From NCBI GenBank assembly GCA_028291545.1, contig JAQGHR010000051.1, positions 1 through 64,000 on the forward strand: DNA of 64,000 nt, read 5' to 3'. The position numbers and the translations under genes were made by a program. The notes under the pieces are model-generated. The model worked only from the letters and a program-made list of their open reading frames with translations. It had not been told where the DNA came from and searched no databases. Source of the stretch: Planctomycetota bacterium. GTDB taxonomy: Bacteria; Planctomycetota; Planctomycetia; Isosphaerales; Isosphaeraceae. Below, one piece after another: positions 16,014 to 24,902 of the stretch (within the stretch, counting starts at the first letter, position 1; each line of letters begins with the position of its first letter).

Positions 16014-17309
16014 TCAATTCGCCGACACCGAGCCTGGCCGATGGGGCGGCAGGGGCAACCACTGGAGCGCGTGAGCTTCGGGAACGGCGGGGGCAAGCGC
16101 TTCGGGCGTCGAGGGGAGGAGGGTATTCAGGAGTCCTCGAACATTCGCGGTCCCCTCCGGGGCGCGGGCCAGAGGCAAGGCGCGAAGTCCCTGGACGAGC
16201 ACCGCATCGGGTGCGAATTCGCCGCCCAATCCGCCGGCCAGCGATAATTCGCCGTCGGCGTTCATGGCGAAACGAAGGCCCAGGGCCTGGAAGTCGATGT
16301 CCGATCGCTTTTCCTCGAACGAAGCCGGGAGTCGGAATCGCATCCGCGATTCGAGGGCTCGCAACAAGCCGACGCTGATCGAGCCGGGACCGGCGGTGAG
16401 CGTCCCCTTCGCCTCGACCCAGCCGGGGCCTTGTTCCACCGGTCGTTGTGCCCATCGGCAGGAATCGATCGCAATTCGGGCCAGGCCGCTCAGCCGGTGC
16501 CCGGCGAACCGGCGACCGACGACGGAGGCCAGGTCGGCGTCCGAAAGCTCTCCCTGGAAGGACGCCTCCCAGCCCTGCCGATCGCGACGGGTCAGGGTCA
16601 GGCTCCCCTCCAGGCTCGCGGATGCGCCAAGCCAGGAATTCACGTCGAAAAACGGGACGAGGACCTGGGCCGGGACCCGGCCATCCATCGTCTTGACGTT
16701 TACGGTTGTGACCGAGGCCCCGGCGACCGTCTGACGGCGCACCACCAGCTCGCACCGGGTCCGGCTACGGCGACCTGGGTCAAGAATGAGGTAGCTTGCG
16801 TTCAACGTGGGGGTGGCCCGGTCAATCTGGAGGATCGCGGCAAGCTCATGGATCGTCTCCGTGCCGGTGGCCGTTTCGAGGGTGCATTCCTCGGCGACCA
16901 GGCCGATGCGTTCCGCGTCCGAGGTCGCGAGGCGTCGCATCATGGAAATGACCTGTTCGAGCGCATCCTCGGCCCCATCGCCCCGCAGGTGAAGGCGATC
17001 GATCCGCAGAGTCGTCTCGGTGTTTTCGCGGGTGACTCGCAGTATGTCGGCCCGAGCAAATTCGGCGTGACCGGCATGATCCAGTCGCAGAGAAACGCCG
17101 CGGAACACGTCCACGTCGGGGCGAGGATGGCTTGCGTGATCGACGCGGACGAGGACGCCGAGCCGACGACCGATTTCAGCCTCGACGTCGCGCAGGTGAG
17201 AGGGCTGGCGGACCCGATAGGCGCTGTGGGCGACGTATGCGGTCGGAGCGATCGTCAGGAGCGCGAGCGCGAGCGTGGCCGCGACCTGGCGGCGTGGGCG
17301 GGTGAGCAT
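16014..17309 (-). CDS. AsmA-like secreted or anchored protein, unknown function
   Basis: A 431-residue protein with an N-terminal hydrophobic segment (about 10-30) and no other clear membrane helix. The start 'LRDVEAEIGRRLGVLVRVDH' and the later strings of short beta-strand-like repeats ending in 'LSLAGGLGGEFAPDAVL' resemble the AsmA/chorein-like envelope proteins, which bridge or modulate outer-membrane lipids. This is an impression from pattern only. The ATG at 17309 has a GGAGG site upstream. It follows aroC by 48 bases on the same strand and may be read with purC-aroC. Confidence 0.5.
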   Translation of the reverse strand: MLTRPRRQVAATLALALLTIAPTAYVAHSAYRVRQPSHLRDVEAEIGRRLGVLVRVDHASHPRPDVDVFRGVSLRLDHAGHAEFARADILRVTRENTETTLRIDRLHLRGDGAEDALEQVISMMRRLATSDAERIGLVAEECTLETATGTETIHELAAILQIDRATPTLNASYLILDPGRRSRTRCELVVRRQTVAGASVTTVNVKTMDGRVPAQVLVPFFDVNSWLGASASLEGSLTLTRRDRQGWEASFQGELSDADLASVVGRRFAGHRLSGLARIAIDSCRWAQRPVEQGPGWVEAKGTLTAGPGSISVGLLRALESRMRFRLPASFEEKRSDIDFQALGLRFAMNADGELSLAGGLGGEFAPDAVLVQGLRALPLARAPEGTANVRGLLNTLLPSTPEALAPAVPEAHALQWLPLPPHRPGSVSAN

Positions 17310-17357
17310 CCTTGCCGTGCCTCCATCAGGACGAGCCGATCGGCCCGGCGCCCGGGG

Positions 17358-18509
17358 TCACTCCGCGCCCCAGCGCTCCAGACGCGCGCGGTCCAGCTCG
17401 TGGATCGCGCGCATCGACGCCCGGATCGCATCCAGGCTCGTCCCGACGTATTTTTCGACCACCGCCGCCGCAATCTCGAACGCGATCACGTTCTCCACGA
17501 TCACGCTCGCCGCAGGGACGGCACAGACGTCCGAACGCTCATAAGCGGCCGGCTGCGGCGATTTTGTCGTCATGTTGACCGACGGGCCTCGCGAGGCCAG
17601 CGTGCTGATCGGCTTCTTGGCCGCCCGCACCACGATCGGCATCCCGTTGGAGGTGCCTCCCTCGATACCTCCCGCGTTGTTCGTCGGGCGGCGGAACCCG
17701 AATAACCGGTCGTCCTCCGGAAATCCTGCCTCGAAGGCGATCGGGTCCATGACCTTCGAGCCTGGCCTTTTCGCCGCCTCGATGCCCAGGCCAATCTCGA
17801 CCCCCTTGATCGCCTGGATGCTCATCACCGCCAGGGCCAGCCGAGCGTCGAGCTTGCGGTCCCACTGGGCGTGGCTGCCCAGCCCGATGGGGCAGCCGGT
17901 AACGATCGTCTCGGTGATCCCGCCCAGGGTGTCGCCCGCCTCGCGAGCTGCATCGATGGCCGCGACGATCGCCGCATCGACCGAAGGATTCAGCGTGTAG
18001 ACCGGGCTGGCATCTCGAATCGCCTCGTCGAGGGACAGAGGGACGGCCTCGATGCCTCCCAGCTCGCGCACGTAACCGAAAACCTGGATCTCGATCGCCC
18101 TGAGAAGGAGCTTTGCCAGGGCTCCGACCGCGACTCGAAGTGCCGTTTCCCGGGCGCTGGCCCGTTCGAGGACCTGTCGGATGCCGGTCTGGTAATTGAT
18201 CGCACCCGCCAGGTCGATATGCCCGCCTCGCGGCGACGAGGGTTCCTGGAGACGTTCCAGCTTGGCGTCGTTGTTGATCAGGCGAAGTGTGATGGGAGCG
18301 CCGGTCGTGACGCCGTGGAAGGTGCCGGAATCGACGATGACGAGGTCGGTTTCCAGCGTTTGACGCTTTCCTCGCCCATATCCGCCCTGCCGGCGCTTCA
18401 ACTCATGATTGATGAACGCGGCGTCAATCGTGACGCCCGAGGGGAACCCCTCAACGATGGCCGTGAGCGCGGGCCCGTGCGATTCGCCGGCCGTCAGGTA
18501 GCGGAGCAT
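17358..18509 (-). CDS. aroC: Chorismate synthase
   Basis: AroC converts EPSP to chorismate with reduced FMN, the last shikimate step. The 383 residues match the usual length. Signatures include the N-terminal GESHGPALTAIVEGFPSGV, KRRQGGYGRGKRQ, and the later RASARETALRVA and GGIEGGTSNGMP. The start codon at 18509 gives 'MLRYLTAGESHGPA', the classic N terminus. It is one base downstream of the purC stop, so the two are co-transcribed; the DAHP synthase of the same pathway lies 38 kb away. Confidence 0.97.
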   Translation of the reverse strand: MLRYLTAGESHGPALTAIVEGFPSGVTIDAAFINHELKRRQGGYGRGKRQTLETDLVIVDSGTFHGVTTGAPITLRLINNDAKLERLQEPSSPRGGHIDLAGAINYQTGIRQVLERASARETALRVAVGALAKLLLRAIEIQVFGYVRELGGIEAVPLSLDEAIRDASPVYTLNPSVDAAIVAAIDAAREAGDTLGGITETIVTGCPIGLGSHAQWDRKLDARLALAVMSIQAIKGVEIGLGIEAAKRPGSKVMDPIAFEAGFPEDDRLFGFRRPTNNAGGIEGGTSNGMPIVVRAAKKPISTLASRGPSVNMTTKSPQPAAYERSDVCAVPAASVIVENVIAFEIAAAVVEKYVGTSLDAIRASMRAIHELDRARLERWGAE

Positions 18510-18510
18510 G

Positions 18511-19407
18511 TCAGGTCCAGGGGAAAGCTTGCCCGGTCAGGATTTCGTAACACTCGATATATTTTTCGCGCGTCCTGGCGACCACGTCGTCCGGCAGGGG
18601 GGGCGGCGGACTTTGCTTGTCCCAGCCGGTCGTTTCGAGATAGTCGCGGACGAACTGCTTGTCAAAGGATGGCTGAGCGCCGCCGGGCTTGTAAGACGCG
18701 GCGGGCCAGTAGCGTGAGCTATCCGGGGTGAGGACCTCATCGATCAGGATCGGCCGTGGCCGGTCTGGCACGATCCCGAACTCGAATTTTGTGTCGGCCA
18801 GGATCAGGCCCCGTTCCTCGGCGATCTCCCTCGCGCGCTGGTAAAGGGATCGTGACCGGTCGCGCAAATCGTTCGCGAGGTCGTCCCCGATCGCGCCTTT
18901 CATCCGGGCGAAGCTGATGTTTTCATCGTGTCCAGTTGCCGCCTTCGTCGCCGGTGTAAAGATCGGCGCGGGGACGATGAGGGACGATTCCAACAGATTC
19001 GACGCGATTCGTTCACCGCAGACCGTCCCACGGTCGCGGTATTCCTTCCATCCACTGCCCGAAAGGTAGCCGCGCACGACGCATTCGAACGGCACGACCT
19101 CCGCCTTCCGAGCGATTACCACCCGACCGGTCAGCGCGTCGCGGATCTCATCACCCAGGTTCAAGCCCGCGTCGTCGATGTCAGTCGAGACTCGATGATC
19201 GTCGGTCTTCAGCTCATCAAACCACCAGTTGCTCAAGGCCGTGAGGACTCGGCCCTTATCCGGGATCGGCGTGGGCAGGACCCAGTCGAACGCGCTGATG
19301 CGATCGGTGGCGACGATCAGGAGACGGTCCACCCCCAGGTCATACACGTCGCGGACCTTGCCTCGACGCCTGGGCAGTCCGGGCAGGTCCGTCTCGAACA
19401 GCGCCAC
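18511..19407 (-). CDS. purC: SAICAR synthase
   Basis: PurC joins aspartate to CAIR with ATP to make SAICAR in purine synthesis. I place the start at a GTG (19407) giving 298 residues beginning ALFETDLPGLPRRRGKVRDVYDLG-like, the usual N terminus. A GGAG site lies nine bases upstream. Motifs seen include GKVRDVY, DRISAFDWVLP, RGYLSGSGWKEY and DTKFEFG. It is the first gene of a probable purC-aroC-AsmA-like unit. A perfect hairpin sits in its leader. Confidence 0.95.
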   Translation of the reverse strand: MALFETDLPGLPRRRGKVRDVYDLGVDRLLIVATDRISAFDWVLPTPIPDKGRVLTALSNWWFDELKTDDHRVSTDIDDAGLNLGDEIRDALTGRVVIARKAEVVPFECVVRGYLSGSGWKEYRDRGTVCGERIASNLLESSLIVPAPIFTPATKAATGHDENISFARMKGAIGDDLANDLRDRSRSLYQRAREIAEERGLILADTKFEFGIVPDRPRPILIDEVLTPDSSRYWPAASYKPGGAQPSFDKQFVRDYLETTGWDKQSPPPPLPDDVVARTREKYIECYEILTGQAFPWT

Positions 19408-19431
19408 GTATCCATCTCCGCCAGGCGTTTC

Positions 19432-19452
19432 CGTCAATCTGTCCGATTGACG
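19432..19452 (-). promoter_or_regulatory. Perfect inverted repeat in the purC leader
   Basis: CGTCAATC and GATTGACG, eight bases each, flank a five-base spacer, about 25 bases upstream of the purC GTG. It could be an operator or an RNA hairpin near the ribosome site. It does not match the E. coli PurR box. Confidence 0.5.
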
Positions 19453-19864
19453 AAGGTGTTTTCGATTCCTTCGGACGCAAATCCGCAACCACACACGGAG
19501 AGCTTACTCTAACGCTCACGCCTTGGAACCGGCAAGCGAACCAGGGCGTGTGGCGGGGCGACTGCAAGTCCGGATGGTGTCCAAAGGTGCCGTCATTTCG
19601 AGGATTCCAGGTGTCTGGGGCCGGTCTCGCGGCGAAATCGAGCCCCGAGACGGATCGTGCGATCGAAACCTCCTCCCGTCGCGATAATGTCCCTGAGGAG
19701 AGCGGAATACGCCCGCGCCGGCATGCCAAAGCGCAGGCAAAGAGAGTTTCGATTCCTCTCGGTGGATTTTTATTCGGTCTGCGACAGACCCAGCCATGCG
19801 GAGATCAGGCCGTTTCCGTCCCCCCATTTTCCGGTTCAGCGCCGCGAACTCGCGTTGAACCGGC

Positions 19865-19893
19865 TTGAAAGCACGGGATCGAAACGCTATGAT
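19865..19893 (+). promoter_or_regulatory. Strong sigma70-like promoter for the small basic protein
   Basis: TTGAAA (19865-19870), a 17-base spacer and TATGAT (19888-19893). Both hexamers match five of six consensus positions at optimal spacing. It is about 75 bases upstream of the small basic protein start. Confidence 0.65.
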
Positions 19894-19970
19894 CGTCGAT
19901 CCGCATCGGAGAACCTCGGTTCTCTCTGCGCAGTCGAGAAGATGACGATGCCGCCAAGGGGTCCGGTCCG

Positions 19971-20171
19971 ATGTCGATGGATAAGAGCTTGAAGAAGGGC
20001 GGCGGGCTGGCCCGTGCCCGCAACGTACTGAACCGGGCCGAGAGGCTCGCGCTGCTCCAGGAAGACGAGCGCTGGAAGCCGGAGCAGGGGGTCTTTAACT
20101 TGCCCAAGACCAAGTATCGTCGCCTGGCTCCCGGTCAGTCCGGCCCGACGCGACCCGGCGCGGGAAGCTGA
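19971..20171 (+). CDS. Small basic protein resembling the PVC-superphylum signature protein
   Basis: A 66-residue, Lys/Arg-rich protein starting MSMDKSLKKGGGLARARNVL, with 'RAERLALLQEDERWK' and 'VFNLPKTKY' following. This matches the small basic protein family restricted to Planctomycetes, Verrucomicrobia and Chlamydiae. That family has been proposed to bind nucleic acids or ribosomes; its exact role is not established. The ATG at 19971 follows an AAGGGG ribosome site. A near-consensus promoter upstream implies steady, strong expression, consistent with a housekeeping role. Confidence 0.85.
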   Translation: MSMDKSLKKGGGLARARNVLNRAERLALLQEDERWKPEQGVFNLPKTKYRRLAPGQSGPTRPGAGS

Positions 20172-20338
20172 ATCAACGCCCCGCGCTGCGATCGGGGGAG
20201 CGGCCGAGGCGGCGATCATTGCGATCGAGCGGTCTGACCGACCGTCTCCAGGATCGGTTCGTCATTTGACGGTCCCAAGCTAAGTCGACGCGCCCGACCC
20301 CGACTCGATACCGAGCGACCGAAAGCCATCGGCCCGAA

Positions 20339-21184
20339 ATGACGTACACGCTGCCCATCTTCTGCGCGGCGATCGTCGCTTCGAGCTTGCTGGGCGGCCT
20401 GCTTCCCCTCTCGACCCGGCTGACCCATACGAAGCTTCAGATCTACCTGAGCTTCGCGGCCGGAACGATGTTGGGGACGGCGTTTTTTCACATGATGCCC
20501 GAGGCCGTCAAGCTCGGCTCGGAGAATACGCTCCACTGGTCGGCCGCCGGACTGCTGTCCCTGTTCTTCCTGGAACGGTGGTTTGCGTTCCACCACCATG
20601 AAGCGCCGGCCGACCCGTCCGAGCCGTGCCCGATCCATCCTCACGAGCATTTACATGGGTCGGGCCATGCGGCGGGTCTGATCGTGGCCGAGGCGCCCGG
20701 CGGTCTGGGACCACAAAGCAAGGGCACCTCGCTGCATTGGGGCCTCGCGGCGCTGGGTCTGGCGGCCCATACGATTGCGGGAGGGATCGCGCTGGCCAGT
20801 GCGGTGGCCTCGGGCTCGTCGGCCACGGCCTGGGGTGTCTTCCTGGCCACGATCATCCACAAGCCGGCCGACTCGTTGACGATCGTCAGTCTGATGCTCC
20901 GAGCGGGCGTCGCGGCGAGGAACGCGCATCTCGTGAACTTCGGGTTCTCCCTCCTGATCCCGATCGGGGCCGTTCTGTTCGGTGTGGGCTCCAGGATCAT
21001 GGGCGGCGGGGACTCCCACCCGTTCACGGCCGCGACCCTGGCCTTCTCGGCCGGGACGTTCCTTTGCATCGCGCTGAGCGACCTCCTTCCTGAACTGCAA
21101 TTCCATGCGCACGATCGGGTTCCGCTCTCGGTCTCATTGCTCGGGGGCTTCAGCCTGATGGCGGCGGCGAGCTGGTGGGGTTGA
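20339..21184 (+). CDS. ZIP-family metal transporter
   Basis: A 281-residue inner-membrane protein of the ZIP (zinc/iron permease) family, which moves Zn2+ or similar ions into the cytoplasm. Eight helices are expected and visible. The metal-binding helices 4 and 5 carry 'LGLAAHTIAGGIAL' and 'IIHKPADSLTI', the family's H-x3-G and H-K-x2-D/E sites. The loop between helices 3 and 4 is His-rich (HHHEAP, HPHEHLHGSGH), a common metal sensor or chaperone region. The ATG at 20339 has no clear ribosome site but precedes the first helix directly. Confidence 0.88.
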   Translation: MTYTLPIFCAAIVASSLLGGLLPLSTRLTHTKLQIYLSFAAGTMLGTAFFHMMPEAVKLGSENTLHWSAAGLLSLFFLERWFAFHHHEAPADPSEPCPIHPHEHLHGSGHAAGLIVAEAPGGLGPQSKGTSLHWGLAALGLAAHTIAGGIALASAVASGSSATAWGVFLATIIHKPADSLTIVSLMLRAGVAARNAHLVNFGFSLLIPIGAVLFGVGSRIMGGGDSHPFTAATLAFSAGTFLCIALSDLLPELQFHAHDRVPLSVSLLGGFSLMAAASWWG

Positions 21185-21322
21185 GTGGGACCGTCCAATC
21201 GAGCGGATCAGGTCTGGAAAGCCATCGCTGAGTCCGAGGTTGAGCGGTTATCATCTTTCATGTGTGATGGTTCGGACGACGGGACGATCGCGAACCCAAC
21301 CCCATGGCGGGAGGAAGCGGCC

Positions 21323-21967
21323 ATGTTTCTATGCACAGGGCTGTCGCGGCAACTGTCCATTCTGGCCGCGTGCCTCGCTCTGGCCGTGGTCGAACATCCT
21401 CGCGTCCTGAACGCTTTCGAGAAAGAAACAGCGGGTCTGAGCCGGCTGTCCGTTCGCCTCGTCGACGGTCGAGCCCGTCCCCTGCACGCCCCGAAAGGGG
21501 GGACCTTGGTCCTGGTCTTCTGCTCGTCGGAATGCCCGATCTCGAATGGGTACAGTCCGACCTTGAATGCCCTGACCTCCAGGTTCCCCGGCGAGAAGAT
21601 GACGATGCTGGGGCTTTTCGTCGATCCCGACCTGTCCGACGAGGCCATCGGCACCCACGCGAAGGAATATCTCCTGACATTTCCCTCGGCCAGCGATCGC
21701 GCCGGACGGCTGAGCAAGACGCTGGGCATCAAGGTCACTCCCGAGGTCATCGTGATCGATGATCAGGATCGGATTCGCTACCGTGGTCGAATCGATGATC
21801 AGTACGCCGCGCGCGGAAAACAGAACGCAAACCCGGTGAGCCACGAGCTTCGTGACGCCATTGAGGCCGTACTGGCCGGACGCCAGGTGAAACGGCCGCA
21901 CGTCCCCGCTGTCGGCTGTCCGCTGCCGGAGCCGGTGAAAGAGGAGGCCGATCGCACGCCGAAATGA
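21323..21967 (+). CDS. Secreted thioredoxin-like redoxin (AhpC/TSA-like)
   Basis: A 214-residue protein with an N-terminal hydrophobic segment and a thioredoxin-fold domain containing 'LVFCSSECPIS' with two cysteines four apart, the site typical of planctomycete redoxins in place of CxxC. The downstream cis-Pro region is 'LGIKVTPEVIVID'. It probably works in the periplasm on thiols or peroxides. The ATG at 21323 has a GGAGGA site; the in-frame ATG 138 bases upstream gives no signal peptide. Partner proteins are not known. Confidence 0.8.
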   Translation: MFLCTGLSRQLSILAACLALAVVEHPRVLNAFEKETAGLSRLSVRLVDGRARPLHAPKGGTLVLVFCSSECPISNGYSPTLNALTSRFPGEKMTMLGLFVDPDLSDEAIGTHAKEYLLTFPSASDRAGRLSKTLGIKVTPEVIVIDDQDRIRYRGRIDDQYAARGKQNANPVSHELRDAIEAVLAGRQVKRPHVPAVGCPLPEPVKEEADRTPK

Positions 21968-21987
21968 AACGCGACCGGCCTTCGTTC

Positions 21988-22938
21988 TCAGTTCATTTCC
22001 GGTAAGAGCGGCCCGGCGAGTCCCTGCAGGAAGAACAGCTTGCCGGGAAGGGTGGGCATGAATGAGCTGGGCACCCACATGTTCGGCCCGTAGCGAAGGG
22101 TCATCCAGAGGCTCAAGCCTTGCCACTGCATGCCTCTTCCGAAGATGCCGTCGGCACCGCCGATGATCCGGTCGGCCTGCAAGAACAGCCCCGGACCGAT
22201 CGTGTTGGCGAACGCGGGGACGAGCGTCGTCCGGCTCCGGAAGCTGGTCAAGGCGTTCTGCTCGATCGTGAGCGGATGAAGCCGTGCTCCCAGGCGATGC
22301 GTCTGTGCTCTCCATTGTTCAACGCTCGCGAATTCCTCAGCGAAGTGGGGCTCCCAGAACGCGATGTGGCAAACCCGGCCGATTCCGAAAATGACCGTCA
22401 ATTCGGCACTCTTGGCCTTGAGGGCGGCAATCTTGTCGGCATATTCGGGCAGGTGATGGGTCGTGGCGAAATTGCGGTGCGATTTGGGCACAGTCAGCGG
22501 CCCGAGCGGCCCGTAGAAGGCCGATTCCATCGCATTCTGAAAGGCGCCGGGGTTATCGGAGGGGAGGGTCCGGCCGTCCCGGTCGCTCCACTCATCCATG
22601 TTGAAGCCATGAACGTGGTCGCACGTCACTCCCCACTCCTTGAGGAAGTACACGGCCCAGCGATACATACCCATGGGCCCCACCGGAAGGATCAGCGCCG
22701 AGTCTCGCCCCTCGTCGCGAGTCCGGCGGATCGTCTTCGCAATCTCGTGGCCCAGCATGACGTCGAAGTCTTCGAGGGTCGCACACGCGATCGGCTCGAA
22801 TCCCGGATGCCAGAACTCTTGGCGCTGGGTCACCGCGTGGGCAGGATGGGACGCGCAGGCATCGATCCTCGCAAGGTCCCACCCTTTGGGGAGGAAGCCA
22901 TCCATCATCGAGCCTTCGAAGGTCGTCAGCAGGTTCAT
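21988..22938 (-). CDS. NagB-like glucosamine-6-phosphate isomerase/deaminase homologue, altered catalytic site
   Basis: A 316-residue protein of the GlcN6P-isomerase/6-phosphogluconolactonase family. Typical motifs are LILPVGPMG (residues 82-90), GFNMDEW with Asp115 (E. coli D72) and [13 protein letters not shown] with His191 and Glu196 (E. coli H143, E148). The Asp equal to E. coli D141, which opens the sugar ring with the His, is Val189 here. The protein is also longer than NagB (about 260 residues). It may be a changed-specificity or inactive sugar-phosphate enzyme. The start at 22938 (MNLLTTFEG) is chosen by position before homology. A HAD phosphatase gene is divergent 95 bases away. Confidence 0.75.
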   Translation of the reverse strand: MNLLTTFEGSMMDGFLPKGWDLARIDACASHPAHAVTQRQEFWHPGFEPIACATLEDFDVMLGHEIAKTIRRTRDEGRDSALILPVGPMGMYRWAVYFLKEWGVTCDHVHGFNMDEWSDRDGRTLPSDNPGAFQNAMESAFYGPLGPLTVPKSHRNFATTHHLPEYADKIAALKAKSAELTVIFGIGRVCHIAFWEPHFAEEFASVEQWRAQTHRLGARLHPLTIEQNALTSFRSRTTLVPAFANTIGPGLFLQADRIIGGADGIFGRGMQWQGLSLWMTLRYGPNMWVPSSFMPTLPGKLFFLQGLAGPLLPEMN

Positions 22939-23033
22939 CACGCGAGTCCTACGCGGGCCGGGTCGTCGTCTCGGGATACGCCGACATCTTGCCACGGGAC
23001 CTCGCCACAATCCAGCCGCGCGGGGATAACGCG

Positions 23034-23774
23034 ATGATCCGCTGGGTGTTTCTGGATATCGGCGGCGTCATTCTCGACGAGGACGTCTTGACCTACCACG
23101 TCTTCACGCGGCACGCCGAGGCGATCCTGGAGAAACATCCCGGGTTGACTCTTCTCGACCTCATCATGGAACGTGAGGCCGCCGTTCGAGGTGGCGCTCT
23201 CTGGCCAGTCTTCGAGATGGCCTCGCGCTATCTCGACGAGGAGCACGTCGCGAGGATCTGGGAGGATACGGATCGCGAGGTCCGGTCCCGATACGCCGAT
23301 TTCCTGCCACCGCTCGCCGGGTCCGTGGCGGCCATCCGGGATCTGGCCAGTCGCTACCAGCTCGGCCTGATCGCGAACCAGCCCGCCGAGGTGCGAGGAA
23401 CGCTCGACGAGCTTGGCGTCCTGCGATACTTCATCGTCGTTTGCCTGAGCGAGGAAGTTGGGTTCACCAAGCCGGATCGACGCATCTTTCAAATCGCCCT
23501 GGATCGGGCCGGAATCCCCGGAACCGAGGCGCTCATGGTGGGTGATCGAATCCGACATGATATTGCGCCGGCTTCCCAGCTCGGGATGGCGACCGCGCTC
23601 ATACTTCGGAATGGACCGCGAGACGATGCGATCTCTCGGGCCGGTTCGGACTTCTCGGCCTATCAAGCCTCACTTCGGCGACGTGAAGCCGAGGAAAGTC
23701 TGGTTTCCGACTCGGGAACGAATAAAATAGAGAGCCTGGAACGGCTGACCTGCCTGCTGAAGGGATTGCCATGA
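23034..23774 (+). CDS. HAD-superfamily hydrolase
   Basis: A 246-residue cytoplasmic hydrolase of the haloacid dehalogenase superfamily, subgroup IA. Motif I is '[13 protein letters not shown]', with the usual second Asp of DxD replaced by Gly. Motif II is the Asn or Thr site near 'LGLIANQP', motif III the Lys in '[11 protein letters not shown]', and motif IV '[10 protein letters not shown]'. It is likely a phosphatase acting on a small phosphate ester. DxG in motif I is seen in parts of the family, so activity is not excluded. The neighbour is a sugar-phosphate-isomerase-like gene, so a sugar phosphate is a reasonable substrate guess. Confidence 0.8.
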   Translation: MIRWVFLDIGGVILDEDVLTYHVFTRHAEAILEKHPGLTLLDLIMEREAAVRGGALWPVFEMASRYLDEEHVARIWEDTDREVRSRYADFLPPLAGSVAAIRDLASRYQLGLIANQPAEVRGTLDELGVLRYFIVVCLSEEVGFTKPDRRIFQIALDRAGIPGTEALMVGDRIRHDIAPASQLGMATALILRNGPRDDAISRAGSDFSAYQASLRRREAEESLVSDSGTNKIESLERLTCLLKGLP

Positions 23775-23891
23775 TGGCCATCGCCGTGTGTCGATCGTCC
23801 GGGCATTGCGTGGTAATTCGGATGGGACGAAGATCGCTCGCGTGATGACCGGAACAACACTGGCAACGGAATAGGGAGTTCGAGTCCGACT

Positions 23892-24845
23892 ATGCGTTGT
23901 CCGCCGGGAACGGATCGCCGAATCCTGGTCATCGATGAATCCCGGGTCTCCAGGTCGCTCGTGCGCGAGCATTTGCAGGAAGAGTCCGTCGTCATCGTCG
24001 AGGCGGAGAATGGCCGGGATGGGATGGCTCTGGCCAGTCGAGAACGGCTGGACCTGATCCTCATGGATCTGTCGATGCCGATCGGGGACGGATTTGAGAC
24101 CATCCGGCAGTTGAAGGACGATCCTCGCACTCGCGCGATCCCCGTTATTTTTCTCTCGGCGGAATCGGCCTCGGCCGCCAAGGCGAAGGGGCTCGATCTG
24201 GGCGCGGTGGACTTCATTTCCAGGCCGTTCGATCCCGTCGAGTTGAAAGCTCGCGTGCGTGCGGCCCTCCGGACCAAATCCCTTCAGGACGCGCTGGAAG
24301 AGCAGGCTCACCTCGACGGGCTGACGGGCCTGGGTAATCGGCTCGCACTCGAGGAGCGCCTCCTGGCGGATTGGAATCTCTGCAATCGTCGAGACACCCC
24401 GATCTCGCTGCTGATCGCCGACCTCGACCGCTTCAAGGCCGTGAACGATCAGCACGGTCACGCCGCAGGCGATGCGATCCTGCAACAAATCGCATCGGTC
24501 CTTCGTGACTCCGTTCGCGATGGGGATTTTGTCGCGCGATATGGCGGCGAGGAATTCGTCGTCGTGGCACCCGATTGCGACCTCGGCGGGGCCATTTCGA
24601 TGGGGGAGCGGTTCCGATCCGCGGTGGGTGCGATGAGGACACCGACGAAATCGGGGCACATCGTCATCACCACCAGCGTCGGTGTCTGTTCGTGCCGACC
24701 CATGGAAAGCAGCCCGGGTGAACTTCTCGGTCACGCCGATTCGGCGCTCTACCAGGCGAAGTCGGCCGGGCGCGATTCGGTCTGGGTCAACGATCGAGGA
24801 ATCATTCGGGCGAGTTCGCCGTCGAGACACGGAGACGGCGCCTAG
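23892..24845 (+). CDS. Response-regulator diguanylate cyclase (REC-GGDEF)
   Basis: A 317-residue protein: receiver domain (residues 8-125) followed by a diguanylate cyclase domain (140-305). The phosphoacceptor is Asp59 (LILMDLSMP) with acidic D15/E16 and Ser89, but the conserved Lys of the KPF motif is Arg111 (SRPF). The cyclase has GGEEF (218-222) with the inhibitory RxxD site RDGD (209-212) five residues upstream, so product feedback is expected. It should make c-di-GMP from two GTP. No histidine kinase is adjacent. The ATG at 23892 follows a GGGAG-like site. Confidence 0.92.
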   Translation: MRCPPGTDRRILVIDESRVSRSLVREHLQEESVVIVEAENGRDGMALASRERLDLILMDLSMPIGDGFETIRQLKDDPRTRAIPVIFLSAESASAAKAKGLDLGAVDFISRPFDPVELKARVRAALRTKSLQDALEEQAHLDGLTGLGNRLALEERLLADWNLCNRRDTPISLLIADLDRFKAVNDQHGHAAGDAILQQIASVLRDSVRDGDFVARYGGEEFVVVAPDCDLGGAISMGERFRSAVGAMRTPTKSGHIVITTSVGVCSCRPMESSPGELLGHADSALYQAKSAGRDSVWVNDRGIIRASSPSRHGDGA

Positions 24846-24902
24846 CGCAAGCGACCTCGGCAAAGCAATCACCGAGGCCGACCAAGCATTCCGCGGTGGG
24901 GC

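Larger units (their letters stand above)
19408..19970. other. Divergent intergenic region, purC / small basic protein
   Basis: About 563 bases without a credible gene. It holds the purC leader hairpin (19432-19452) at one end and a good plus-strand promoter (19865-19893) for the small basic protein at the other. The middle shows nothing recognisable. Confidence 0.45.
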
